IMG/VR virus record: IMGVR_UViG_3300024351_000034
Span: 1-53,582 of that record
DNA length: 53,582 nt
Strand: one strand, 5' to 3'
DNA from: a virus
The position numbers and the translations under genes are program-made. Under the pieces are notes generated by a model. It searched no databases. It had not been told where the DNA came from and saw only the letters and a list, made by a program, of their open reading frames with translations. This document shows positions 19,301-26,800 of the stretch, one piece after another (positions within the stretch are counted from its first letter, which is position 1; every line of letters starts with the position of its first letter).

Positions 19301-20789
19301 CAGCTTTTTGTCTAGCAAGACGTTGCCCTGCTTGCGCAAATTTTCCGGGTTGTTTTGCACCGACACGAGAAAGCATTCGACTGACTTGATATAACTTTTT
19401 TGCATCTTTGTAGAATCCGGCTGTACCACCACTAAACATTGCCATAGTGGTGCCTAAATCCGAAATTCCCATAGGATCTGTTTGTTGTTTTATTGCTCTT
19501 TCTTGCTCATTTAAATCAATGACATTTCCACTTGCATCACGTGCTGTCATAGGAATTGCATTGACTACGCCTTCAATAGGAGAGCCTAAAAAACTAGTGG
19601 CTTGATTAGCAAACTCACCCTGCTCTGCGGTGCCACCTAAACCACGTACGGCTTGTCCCGGTACACCAGACGTTCCTAATGCAGATGTAGCAGATGGTAA
19701 AAACATACCAGCTGTTTTTAATTTGTTAAAACCAATCATCGATCCAGCAACTGGACGTAATGCACGTGCAAAAATATTGCCAGCAACATTCATAGTTGCC
19801 ATGCCAGCACCAGCACTTAAAGAATTCACAACTGTGTCTTTAGCTGCTTGACGCCATACTTGACGTGTTAAATTTGTTTCATCACCAGTTTTCTCTCGGT
19901 ACCAGTCCATAATTCCAAGAGTGTCGTATACATCGTCGGATGTTTGCGCAGACTGCCCAGACAACATTCCAAGACCACGACCAACTGTGTATTTACCTGC
20001 TTGTCCGCCCCAGACAAATGGAGCTGCAAGAATCTGCTCAGTGCCAGCGCTAGACCCATACATAGACTCAAGAAATATGTTTTCTTTGCCAGTTTTTTCT
20101 GCACCAGCGTAATACTTCTGTTCGCCTTCATCAAAGAACTTTTTAGCATCGTCAAATAATTGAAAATCAGTAGCAATTGATCCAGCGTTTGCCACTGTAC
20201 GCATAGCACCAAGACCCAAACCCGCTATACCACCTGCAACGTTACTAACGTCACGCGCAATAATTGACGTAGCGCTCAATGGATTTTCTTGAGCAACTTT
20301 ATTTTGCAGTATTAATCCTTGGCGGTATCTTTCTTTGCGGGCGTATTTAATATCATTTGGATCTTGATATGGTACATATTGTCTTCCGGTGACTAACTTT
20401 GCGCCATCAATTGGTTCATCACCTTCTCGCTGGACAACTTTTAATTTTTTTGCTTCAAGCAATCGACGTGAAATTAACGTCGAACCTTTCTGATATTCTT
20501 TATAGTTGATATATCCTTTATCTAAGGCATCCCGCAGGTCTGCATCCTCGGTATATATTCCGTCCGTCTTCCATTTATTGGTCGATAACTTATTAATTAT
20601 CTCTGGATATTTTTTTTCACGAAATTCTTTTTTACCTTTTTCGTTTTCTTCGTCGGCTTTTGCTTGTACCCACTCTCCTAAATTGCGAGCATTTTTAGTT
20701 GTCAACTTGGGTGACTTCTCACCCATGTCTACTGCTTGCCGAAAATACCCACGATTCTTTGATGTTGTATTCACATTAGGTTTGCGCAT
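7380..20789 (-). CDS. giant virion/ejection protein candidate, 4469 aa, with HExxH metallopeptidase motif
   Basis: One uninterrupted 13.4-kb frame, about a quarter of the window. It follows a 251-aa and a 599-aa ejection-type gene and precedes the endolysin, the place of T7 gp16; Bcep22-like and N4-like phages also carry 3500-4600-aa virion proteins. A metallopeptidase motif HEVGHVLFHG lies at about 2533-2542, with a possible glutamate ligand in HETFVSGF (E2619). Glycine/alanine-rich hydrophobic segments occur near 175-210, 325-375, 4040-4060 and 4108-4125 and could insert into host membranes. A coiled coil lies near 1830-1890 and a basic patch (RARQKRRYKK) at the C-terminus. I found no RNA-polymerase motif and no lysozyme or transglycosylase motif. 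ATG at 20789; the Shine-Dalgarno is weak. Family identity beyond this is unknown. Confidence 0.8.
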   Translation of the reverse strand: MRKPNVNTTSKNRGYFRQAVDMGEKSPKLTTKNARNLGEWVQAKADEENEKGKKEFREKKYPEIINKLSTNKWKTDGIYTEDADLRDALDKGYINYKEYQKGSTLISRRLLEAKKLKVVQREGDEPIDGAKLVTGRQYVPYQDPNDIKYARKERYRQGLILQNKVAQENPLSATSIIARDVSNVAGGIAGLGLGAMRTVANAGSIATDFQLFDDAKKFFDEGEQKYYAGAEKTGKENIFLESMYGSSAGTEQILAAPFVWGGQAGKYTVGRGLGMLSGQSAQTSDDVYDTLGIMDWYREKTGDETNLTRQVWRQAAKDTVVNSLSAGAGMATMNVAGNIFARALRPVAGSMIGFNKLKTAGMFLPSATSALGTSGVPGQAVRGLGGTAEQGEFANQATSFLGSPIEGVVNAIPMTARDASGNVIDLNEQERAIKQQTDPMGISDLGTTMAMFSGGTAGFYKDAKKLYQVSRMLSRVGAKQPGKFAQAGQRLARQKAELIGAVGPDAMFAMNNILQPAAQTYRAATDKTTDKEGNLLHQAPTMIDLAKATLMTFGATRPHAKFAPVIQPTLRGKPLMSGVDVNAQAYYMARDYVDGGDWRSTYINKRFADVTGNKEAHPDDVKRVASAIYDMVKTPAMEEMTKGRMLPQHAIEGMFIRLAEGKGIDHESGEVSQAEVNKLIGSMRKKGDKNPLPDDSPLLKHGVNPNLYATNPAARKTQIAELQKHIAGELQKQVEQSQAPSDTNAKPETVAEEPLESTGNKFYAVRIEDGEDGSPQYIAYNSHKTGYGHTFRSAEIVKGDQDISDLIDISSSANMAKNRLHTSEALARVVAANPDVMNPLGTNRWTSEDGESTRTIGGFRPDGGVIVKNYNSVDGNVTEEVLPSTQVAREIGVLAPKLAAVIGSHLEAMNSTKTELGDVPDFYESVDFPDKVAYTSKDGSTRDVNGRLISTFGVMDPIGVFQLQDGSIYVQPVRNQGVRTKAPLTSRQIDSSPEALNARTLAQAKRSVEASEGYIDLDVHNIGVPTRIMLSPEQIELANTILDSDLPDADKAMALRNAIAESLALDTPPNSKAYRLNDNGEVTQDAELMAGDVVIGHFDPMKIGDDGQKGVVIKTDGRLVTVKLLSDPEGLGYTAPIDQVVVDTHHDRAEMNKRLSDFVPSEDAPTLRPYKRSFTDEEELAIFVATKNAVSVQKEIKQASAEQLPDIIKTYVRDARSMPQAVKSGLIIWAATNQNTEAVIDALVSVYDDAMSEGTPNIHYLNQVANLYGDARFIDTLYTIDDLNNTLPKAGLFSARSIQEAATTRAISRRMNQIMLRSNNKIGPAEAYRKAIKSLGITPERNSTTERDAKAESLYMRGIAPQAVAHIDTMWHMKRLSGLNLDAQVRLGRAIASIADVTASRKALTEVGLPLMLVDFWRGENYYNQALTQVRNLVGAETAETIGQTEKALRNVGLDFLYYAAGDRDQAYKRNLLTKDLDAFKAFQKESGMYIANSVIPKVIIDAIGESVNNSQFLGFTEEGKADQTNQLSFLAVLAKYGREIGEVIDRSEIPAMEKESIVNAMFELLAQVEENPAIAERVATYNGSDTGNGVDTVLRNGNSVTNITAVESMQAVNKAADEIMDHAVVDEFVSADKVNGRRTGDEDLTETEKAQLALEENDIAGLRKLNVQRLTNIKNFTQVVNALSTFKISDVKTLLDKYAHLYGWDAAKEALALAEESGDEQAIGKARDAEVEPRRNTFLAAFRHLDNILSNSKQLSLLYMDGDVHLDENFETALGQLENAYETLQNYYTQVGLSYKSITALGDSDVAGGKLVSQGEEGSAAETQNLSEEVDKGQITILQNQIRAINADVNIPIAEKREQIAILQKAINTFSAKVENQQKESSIQDKFMTALNNFNNAVIKVPQPLLEKFADAPQDVLAIQLNIMQNMYDSLISDPLREMGTARSIAFGENSVRMLRQVTRMAKEQLTFLSDAIKSQEVSIDVANGEVSINIFGQRRNVQDIEKIGMAIDRDNPDVVKINPDTSVADAMFVSSAIDPMLPEFLDDNPSVVTYAISSDTGFDGLVVHDQNAAERANLLAMHARNYAGMREVLSKVLTSELELASSDVPSEQVKLFGDKQVQAINPLTVVSPVRNKNLGDVSLTASGVMDAAQNKWSAETVRTLNRAVRDGIPTEGGLKVIPTSADESVVKKINRRISELFGGLARHDAKFTAKELAVSVRMIIQDELTGKTDFQKELLSITKPDDFVTQWSRIDKTGTYASFRAGYNDVPHQIATTLKALSEAGNEAVIFTTNASGRHSIFSEPAEGQLRAIKPATAKLLYDMYNQIDTSEYTNQQQADDINRIKGIYRQIMSDAALQPAKKLAGDLNMVNQLATGLAKLYDNFAFGHANDKLSMLLGSQQPQHRAEIINGLRAVGTREQIVQAFIQNSALSFAQFMSTTKALTPEQVNAFRAYMIARGRQDYYLNSGRVLFTTKKIMSLTNVGMRDHIGTEKSKQQVYGATLSLQNKAAKATHKLMMIASDMSADRNAATLAHEVGHVLFHGVSDGNQMRLLESLLPMGADFLSRINETHPLYPVMTQLEAAREYRRKFGSLDLRAAWADLADVDGISLKEDWHPFAHETFVSGFLTTISNFEAPIANNAAMSIDRDAASIFQEVGGPLRAAWKGLARTSPADILRTADGKFQQQWTSPIPFAKYNTGRRTVSYPQLRQGDYISLNIPTKGRLEGRAYVHMYSPKDMVRIWVDSGFGTGVGQTYGYEHVINGRKINSPFKDETLTQMFVDNVRNGTYNPRDFWFTPIHGSNRKLRLFGEDDSMQQRYGFRLQGRVVDQIVAMDSRFNQGKFSTAFVDNAMGEPITYVSVSQDGGVDKDGFFPNHLHLRDTDVSEGRFVKASSKGITREYESVPLKNSYYVVEMPVTLRVGTGKKGLSRNTTVRMLVSSEALADLDGTVQPRLHGYSGEYNSKFSAVLYDINRRVSQVQKTLVGLTDYSDQIALEKKILTGTSVDFQGNRPSTETAADRIGAYFADQFKHVRAAGVDMRGMMKVGRASVEADILDHMMTQGLINDEGGITLEGTDFLNRLNDNAINPVGDFIYNNGLFRMSIGRDQMMYDSRFAYDESSNEFLLNVDAPEYKGLVQFFDQLNNALDHKTDDPTVRQDMLEQFAYDMYYAFAKPFTGRTTRADRNMTMHDRIANLVAAFNEGLPDELKLATTSVQDYNGQPTAIDALSAMEMPIRGNNVGDFFTQGYPLQMIDIMDTVMNGRELRFADNYYRSTGAAYALSRVRDVVFGRNNVAGYSNFLKQLADPNPAVNEKASQLLYATAHILDLQEREMSSARYNWKSQKYTLVPNSFKTQKQLLMRDGSGGLYNVDFALNQSRPVVVDPSNPLTLLKGDVLGNRYPITTPGYRMKYQAAVNGSVPEGLFDINTLSPVEKTNFLRDGSVVIMRNVPFHDPSLERGIYLYRITSPLRMKIVDPKAEVDPSVPYTVQLLSNPFRSYRSITDDNGTITQLQSVQEYRQQSASDLIRLAAQAYMPDASAETYERLDNLAQNSIVPHDIFVAKMLVAEAEQNDPTIIPKEWRTKMGADYRVSKILQPDSGAEIDITQSAIVNNARKGTWLSSGDIFEDAIDPFTQEEMNLVDGLEPYDPDVHSDPEAFNQWRQQRYTDIVDKMFVVREPERLILKNDPDNNQIGISVDGKDVYMSIPSADFESVGNTLFSSGSTTPSFGLSPGQLRALQYRVIPGRTRLNKFLNGAWTELNATNIVQRLSLDFARPFLQNFMVTFMDPKNTAMQFYGLAGLAPNFTKPGAQKMLGTTPLQKMASFFLGHSKDTAYGDKAYHGVIKGLFDKYGTPGSRIGAGIPFIHQRTVGGKYVKPVISGVNMPERAYTIADLNELGLSTQYGEWYEAASAMNALNPAMAMEDIPIQLSQSEFIGKGVIAQRYPLVGATERAGVMSTDILRIKMMLEYAAYIDNNLPAFALGDNASRGQMEYVATQYKKNYARVLNTLTGVPAGTDPGLNPKLQEKYYTASQLYTAPNWFKAVGNITLVPAALQLASGMMLNNAMRPILKKFDGGIGYNVVDVGPQARFFDALQFNTPKAGTRVFTPGAEYLRRVSTALIGLATLHWINNEVIAQVSKSAIAKKAGQQVSDTIWTHIAGVQDEGDAMMWTVKPKPIIDKNNLRAAGRVRTIGDVQINYPPAIMGWQKFLVTPALNIEQNINDGMAPPAAIAKEMTKLYFIDRLNPMYGTMRSMITGQEFDGKPSFQKHPGLEYLRANKDQILSSMRGHPYELLLRKVLAQYPNGASRMAIDHEIIPIQNFLRELEQLIYRSPELNLEYDPKVTNLRMNMFGRLIGIENAYQSPFVDDVAGLKILKTSGGAALKEMMEYQYDYPNAIDMINKHGLAGLWEGIPDSGDVTLQDIKYPGMPTSPIIFESTDRTERLRARQKRRYKKNFEPLNNEDVQKIIEEVGQ

Positions 20790-20803
20790 GTATCATTATC
20801 TCA

Positions 20804-22603
20804 CTACTTTAGTGTGCTAAGCCAATCTTCAATAGCCTTCAGTTCCTTATCTACTGCCGCTGTATTTGGTCTACCACCGGGAACTGTACTTTGTCTTGGT
20901 GTTACAAATGTATTTCTAATGTATTTTATTGCATCGTTATTTGCTGCTGTTTTTATGCCATACATTTTTGAATTGCGTTTTGTGTAATCACCAATAGTGT
21001 TAGCTGGTTCTGAAACCATAATTGAATTTAAACGCCTACTCATGTTACTTGAGCGTTGTTGATAAAACGCACGAATAATATTAATGGGTACTTTTGTAGC
21101 AGCATTAACACTATCCATTCCGAGTAGTACTTCCTCAACTTTGGCAGTAGATTTACTTAATTCTGTAGCTATAGAAGCATCAGAAGCAATTGCATCAGAA
21201 ACTTCTGTTCTGATCGCATTTGAATCTGCTAATTTTTGAGCTACGGTTAATTGCTCAGGTCCCGTTTTTGCTGTTTGTGTTAATTTTGCTCGTTTATATG
21301 CTTCTGCTTGATCATATTGATCGGTTAATGTCTTAAATACTTGATCTCGATATTCAGTCATATCTTTTATTGTTGTATTTAGAGAATCAACTCTTTGTCT
21401 TCTAGCTTCTTTTACTTGTTCAATAATTGCATCATCTGGTTTTATTAATGGTGCTAGAACCGAGTTAAGACGCAATTTTTGTTCCGGCGTTAGACTTGCA
21501 TAAAAATTTGTTTTAGGTGTAACGTTATCATTTTCGTCAATATTGACAGGCCATATAGATTTATCGGAACCAAGTATTAATTTTAATGACTCTTCCGCTC
21601 CCAAATGCCGACCAACTCCTACAGCAGCACTTTGTTTTAACGCTTCTTGAATTTTAGGCATTTCAGCTTCTACAAACTTACTTGTATTAAGCCCAATATT
21701 TTCTGGATGTTTAATGTATCCGGCTCGCAATACACGATCCTTACCACCGGGTACGTAAACATTCTGATTTCTCACTCCCATTTCTGGCATGTCAAAATAA
21801 TTTAAACCAAGAGCGCCTAATCCATAAGATTTAGCAGCACCAGTAATGGCCTCAATATCTTCCGGTGTAGCAGCTGGCAATGGAAATTGATCTGTTCTTT
21901 GTACCTTTGACTTAGGTGCTGGAGCAACAACACCAGCAGTACCGGGAGCAGTAGTACCGGGAGCAGTAGTACCGGGAGCAGCAGTACCAGTACCAGTATT
22001 AGTACTAGTGCCAGCACTAGTACCAGTGCCTGTACCAATACCAGTATTAGTACCAGTGCCTGTACCTGTAAGCGGTAATGCGCGACTGCCTTTAAATCTA
22101 GTTATAAATTTATTAGGGTCCGAAAGTCCGGGAATAGTAGAAAGTCTTCCGGTTAACCGTGTTGGTAAATCAGCCAATTCACCATTAATAATGTCGTATT
22201 GACTAATTAATAGGTCTCTTGCTGGTCCACGAGTTGACGCAATTTTTGCTTGCAATTCTGCAAGTTGAGCCTGTTTTGCCGCGCGTTCTTTTTCTAACTC
22301 AGCCGTAATTTGATCAGCGGTAATTTCTGGTTGCCCCAGTGCTGTAGCTGTTTCTAATTTACGTACAGGTTCAGTTCTTTGTCGTTCACCAAGAAGGAAG
22401 TCATATTCACCAGCAGCTCGTTCTTCCGCAGCTCTTGCAAATTCAGCCTGTTGATCTTGTAATTTAAATTGTCGATCAGTATTTGCTTGTTGTTCTTGCT
22501 GCTGCAGATATTGCTGTCTTTCCTGATTTCTTTGTTCTTGGCCTTGCTGTAAAGCACTTAAAAAGCCAAGTAATGCAGATGCTCCTGTTTGACTTGCTTT
22601 CAT
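20804..22603 (-). CDS. putative internal virion/ejection protein, 599 aa (T7 gp15-like position)
   Basis: The N-terminal 100 residues are a Gln/Glu-rich coiled coil (QQGQEQRNQERQQYLQQQEQ). A second helical stretch (about 95-130, ELEKERAAKQAQLAELQAK) leads into a low-complexity linker at about 178-227 made of GT, NTGT and TTAPG units. The C-terminal two thirds are helical and charged, with no membrane segment or enzyme motif. The gene lies between the 251-aa Gly/Asn/Gln-rich gene and the giant gene, the same order as T7 genes 14-15-16, so a role in the internal core or ejection tunnel is inferred. AGGAAT lies upstream of ATG 22603. Confidence 0.65.
   Translation of the reverse strand: MKASQTGASALLGFLSALQQGQEQRNQERQQYLQQQEQQANTDRQFKLQDQQAEFARAAEERAAGEYDFLLGERQRTEPVRKLETATALGQPEITADQITAELEKERAAKQAQLAELQAKIASTRGPARDLLISQYDIINGELADLPTRLTGRLSTIPGLSDPNKFITRFKGSRALPLTGTGTGTNTGIGTGTGTSAGTSTNTGTGTAAPGTTAPGTTAPGTAGVVAPAPKSKVQRTDQFPLPAATPEDIEAITGAAKSYGLGALGLNYFDMPEMGVRNQNVYVPGGKDRVLRAGYIKHPENIGLNTSKFVEAEMPKIQEALKQSAAVGVGRHLGAEESLKLILGSDKSIWPVNIDENDNVTPKTNFYASLTPEQKLRLNSVLAPLIKPDDAIIEQVKEARRQRVDSLNTTIKDMTEYRDQVFKTLTDQYDQAEAYKRAKLTQTAKTGPEQLTVAQKLADSNAIRTEVSDAIASDASIATELSKSTAKVEEVLLGMDSVNAATKVPINIIRAFYQQRSSNMSRRLNSIMVSEPANTIGDYTKRNSKMYGIKTAANNDAIKYIRNTFVTPRQSTVPGGRPNTAAVDKELKAIEDWLSTLK
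21935..22070 (-). repeat. low-complexity tandem repeats inside the 599-aa protein gene
   Basis: The plus strand shows three near-perfect copies of a 15-base unit (GCAGTAGTACCGGGA, encoding TTAPG) followed by shorter irregular units (ACCAGTGCCTGTACC-type) encoding Gly-Thr/Asn-Thr runs. On the protein this is a 50-residue GT/PG linker. Such tracts change length by slippage, so this is a likely length-variable site between related phages. Confidence 0.8.
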
Positions 22604-22606
22604 ATC

Positions 22607-23362
22607 TTATTCCTGTGACATCCAACCCGGTTGACGATATTTAGCATTAAATTCTCTTTGACGTAATCCAAAATCACGATCCGCATTACGCTGATTTATA
22701 TACTGTCCACCAAGTGCTCCAAACTGACTTGCAATTGAATTAGCTTGGTTTTGAGCTGCATTTTGAGCTTCCATTTGCTGTTGCGCCTCACCCATGTACT
22801 GATTGTATAAATTGTTTGACATGTTGGAAGCATTACCAAACAAACTATTTGCACTGCCCTGATACTGATTATATGCTTGGTTGGCGTAACCTAATGCTCG
22901 CTCCATTTCCTGTGGACGATTTAACGCTTTTTGAACAGCAGCACCGGACATGGCCTGTGATATAGGATTATTATAGAAATTGTCCTGCATAATGTTGTTC
23001 GTCATACCGCCGCCAAGATTAATATTGTTACCCATTGCGTTATAACGTGCCTGTGCTTGAGCAGCCTGTCCTGTTATGTTACCCATTTGTGCTCCGGCTG
23101 CCCGTAACATCTCATTAGTAGCATCTGGATTACCAAGGCGTTCAATTTGATTCTGTACACCACGGCTGTACATATTTCCAAACTTATCAGCCTGTGCTTG
23201 ATTTTGTTGACCCAAAGCATATTGTTGATTTTGTATGTTCTGATTGAATAACCGTTGTTGGGACAATTGAGCCTGATACGGATTCTTTTGCCTACCAAAT
23301 AACGATCCAGCAGCTTGTCCCAAAAGTGTACTACCCAATCCAATAGCTAATTGTGGTGGCAT
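22607..23362 (-). CDS. putative internal virion protein, 251 aa (T7 gp14-like)
   Basis: Starts with a Gly/Ala-rich hydrophobic segment (PPQLAIGLGSTLLGQAAGSLFG), then an Asn/Gln-rich helical body with many QNQ and YNQY stretches. This is the same composition and layout as T7 gp14 and related DNA-transfer proteins, whose N-terminal hydrophobic helices form the outer-membrane part of the ejection channel. Strong AGGAGG Shine-Dalgarno upstream of ATG 23362. It is the first of the three consecutive ejection-type genes and lies 44 bases upstream of no other frame. Class assignment is by composition and position, not by a motif. Confidence 0.65.
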   Translation of the reverse strand: MPPQLAIGLGSTLLGQAAGSLFGRQKNPYQAQLSQQRLFNQNIQNQQYALGQQNQAQADKFGNMYSRGVQNQIERLGNPDATNEMLRAAGAQMGNITGQAAQAQARYNAMGNNINLGGGMTNNIMQDNFYNNPISQAMSGAAVQKALNRPQEMERALGYANQAYNQYQGSANSLFGNASNMSNNLYNQYMGEAQQQMEAQNAAQNQANSIASQFGALGGQYINQRNADRDFGLRQREFNAKYRQPGWMSQE

Positions 23363-23372
23363 TGTAATCCTC

Positions 23373-23810
23373 CTATTGTAATACGTACCATATTCCTGCT
23401 CCTGTAGAATCTACTTGTGCTACTAAAGTAACCGTCTCATACTGTGCTGCTGGCCATGCCTTAGCAGTTGCTTTACCTAATGTATCTCCACTTTGAACTG
23501 CAGCACTTACCTGATTTGTGCCACTATCTGTTTTGATTATATGTATAAATTGCCCATTAGCGTAATAAGCACGTGGCAATGTAACGACAACAGCTGCGCC
23601 TGTTGCATTTACACTAACAATTAACTGTCCTGTATCCATTGTTGTACTAGCGCTTATAGCAATAGATGTAAAATTTGCTGGCGGATATGCAGGTGGGAAT
23701 GCTCCAGATGATTGAACGTCCGATTTAATTATTGTACTGTTACCCGGACCGGAGATAGTTCCGGCCTTTGGGGCTGGTGGTTGTGGCGCACCGCTTCCAA
23801 ATACTGGCAT
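23373..23810 (-). CDS. small beta-rich fibre-cap/decoration-like protein, 145 aa
   Basis: A Pro/Gly-rich N-terminus (GSGAPQPPAPKAGTISGPGN) is followed by a domain with the pattern 'VVVTLPRAYYANGQFIHIIKTD...AAVQSGDTL...ETVTLVAQVD...WYVL'. This beta-sandwich/trimer-tip signature recurs at the ends of phage fibres and baseplate proteins (hydrophobic strands, an 'I.KTDSGTN.V' turn, terminal 'WYVL'). It may cap the neighbouring nozzle or ejection assembly, or be a short head/tail fibre. AGGAGGGG precedes the ATG, and its start abuts the nozzle stop. Confidence 0.55.
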   Translation of the reverse strand: MPVFGSGAPQPPAPKAGTISGPGNSTIIKSDVQSSGAFPPAYPPANFTSIAISASTTMDTGQLIVSVNATGAAVVVTLPRAYYANGQFIHIIKTDSGTNQVSAAVQSGDTLGKATAKAWPAAQYETVTLVAQVDSTGAGIWYVLQ

Positions 23811-26800
23811 TAACCCCTCCTTACTCCGGCTTCTGTTGACATAATAGATAAAGCATGAACTTCAACACGTGATGTTGCAGCAGTACCACTAAGTTGTAAT
23901 TCTAGCCACGTACCACGCAATTCATTTGGCATCTGCCTAAATCCAATTGCTTTATCTTGATTTGCTTGCGTAGTGTACTGACCAGAAGCTGTCACGTTTT
24001 TGTTATTTCGTAACTGCCACGTAAACGTTGTTGCTGTCGGTGAATAATAATGAACGTTTAATTGATGTGGCCTATTCAATCCGTAATAAGCTACACCTTC
24101 AGCGTACGTTTGGCCGTACTGGCGCGTAACTATTTTCCAGTCAATTCCCTGTGTTGCACCACTGTAAGTCTGTCTGTCTGTAAATCCTTCTAATCTGTAA
24201 ATTTGACCATCATGTGATCCAACATACATATCAGAGACATCATTAATAGACGTACATGACACGGCACTAGTAACATACATTTGTTGTGATGCAAACACAG
24301 GCATCTTCCATTTTACCCAACCACTAGTTCTTGAGTCGTAAATGTAGATAACACTGTTTGAATTTGCACTAGTCGCTCCAGCCACAGGAGCAAACGCATA
24401 CAACCGACGTTCATGAGGCAGGAGTATGATGTCTGCGTATGCTGGTGCGGCAATGTAATTAGATGAACCAGTCGGCCCATAATCCATTGATCGAGGATTC
24501 AAAACACCCTCCAGTGGGAGACTAATAGGCTCTATCTGTGGTCCATTCATTACACTTATACCAAAACTCGTAACGTGCATTGGATGACCAATTACAGATG
24601 CAATTCCTTTAGGTGCTAATAAACCTGTGCCGGGTTCCCTAACAAATTGTTGTGCTTCAAATGACGATGCGTCAAATCCAGTAATTGGAACAATGCTATT
24701 TTCGCGATAGGCAATTAAAATTGCAGATGTATTACCTCCAGCTGCTACAACGTTTTCGGCTGAATAGGACAACAGGTTTACAATTTTTTCATTATCATCC
24801 TGTGATCCAATGGTAATAAATGCACCCTTAATTGCCATAAATGGATCTTGCACGTCAGGAATATTAGTAGTGTAAATACCATATTCGTTATTTTTATCTA
24901 TTGGCCAACTTGCATATAAACCGTTGTCTTTAGATGTCCATAAGCGCTGCTTGTGATTTGCTATTGAAGATAAACCTACTGGCAGTTGATCACGTCCCGT
25001 ATGGTAAAACATTCCGGGTCTACCAACATTTGTTGGATACAAAATATCCGTATCTCTAACGTCATCGTAAATAGTGTATGTCGCTGTATTAGTAGACCAA
25101 GACACGTCAAATGTAACAGCATCACTATTAACTAATGTTCCAGTAACATAATCAAATACTTTTGCATTTTGTCCTGTGTACGACGCTCCAGTGCCAATGT
25201 TTGTTGGAATCATAGCAATCAGGCGAGGCATGCCATCCGTAAATATAGTGTCACATCGCCTATACACAAGAATGTAGTCATATGTATACGCACTTGTTGA
25301 AGTACGTAAACCATCATCCGTAAAAGAAACTTTACCGCTACTGTATGCTACAGACGATTCAATATTAGGACTAAATGCACTAGATAACGTTTCAATACCT
25401 TCTCCGGGTGGAGCAACTATATTGTAAGCAGATGTCGCCCTCCATGCTGCAGGAGCAGATTTCCAACGTGTATATATGTAGGTATAACGGTTGTCTGGAG
25501 TTAATCCACCTTGTCTAACAACATCACCCAATGAGATCAATACGGAATCATTGGTAACGTCTGCAATATCTTCGTCAAATCGTAAATACACAGCTGTTAC
25601 GGCATCACGCTGTGCAGCTGGTATTGGAAATAACTGAAATTCTAGAAACCGCGATTGTGGATTATATGCAGCTTGTCCGGTCCAACTTATACCTCCAGCT
25701 TCTTGTATACCTAAACTAATAGGTATTTCAACTGTACGAATGTTTTCATGCAACTCGGCACGTATACCTATAGCCCTGTCATTAGACATGTTAGGAGTGC
25801 CCGTAATAGCAAGTTTAATCAAGCGATTGGCAACGTATCCGCCGTACTTGCCTTTGATGTTAGTGTTTACCTGTGCAGCTTTAAAGCCAGCAAGACCGAT
25901 ATCAGTGGTTGTTGCATTGTCGTTTGCACTTGACAACATACTATATAAATACACGCCATCAACTAAAATACCGGGGTCATTATCTCTATTCCAACCACTA
26001 TTAGCTAATGACACCTGTAAAGATTGAAGAGTGTCTTCAAATCCACGAAAATCAATTACGTATTCAAATTGAACCCAGTCAGCTGTAGTTTGTTTTGGAG
26101 CTGGATCTGCTGTAGCTTGAAACAATGCTATTCTGTTTGCAGTGCCGGGTGTTGTTCCACTATGTCCAGTCACAGTAATGTTAAGGTATTGTCCATTAAA
26201 CGGCTTAGCATCATCGTAATTCATTAGATAAAACGACAATTTAAACAAACCATTCACTTTTGCAGTTGAACCATTTTGTGAATACGTCGGTAAACTGGAC
26301 ACGTTTTGCACAATGTAGTCTGTTGACTTGTCAATGTGAGCAATGTTTCCTGTTGTGCGACCATCAGCTCCTGCTGACACTGTGCCTTTTGATCCAGCCC
26401 AAGGTAAAGTTTTTATATTTACTAATTGCCCACCATTAGTACCAATAGATGGATCACCAGCTGTAGTGTTCCAGTTACTACATGTAGTAGTCGTGGCTGT
26501 GGCAAAAAGTGGATTTAAAATCCTGTTGTCACTAGGTAATGAAGATGAAAATGTGGCTTGTGCTGCGGAATCTCCATATGTGCCGGAAGTGTATGTTTTA
26601 ATTTGCTTGACAATGCCAACGGCTGAAGGTTTAGTTGATGTTGGACCAGATACACTTGGCATAGATGCAGCAATAGTTCCATTAGTACGAAATAGAGAAA
26701 ACGTAGATCCACTACCACCAACACCATAGATATATCTCCCATACTGCGTCATTCTGACATTTTTTCCAGACGATGGAAAAGCAAATGACAAGCCTGTTGT

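Noticed and set aside
7380-20789. RNA-polymerase-like motifs in the giant protein (such as K-x6-YG in DPKNTAMQFYG)
   Set aside because: Spacing and flanking residues do not match the T7/N4 motif B, and motifs A and C are not found, so no vRNAP call.
22008-22202. Plus-strand VPVPV-type frame
   Set aside because: Artifact of the low-complexity GT/PG linker repeats of the 599-aa gene on the other strand.
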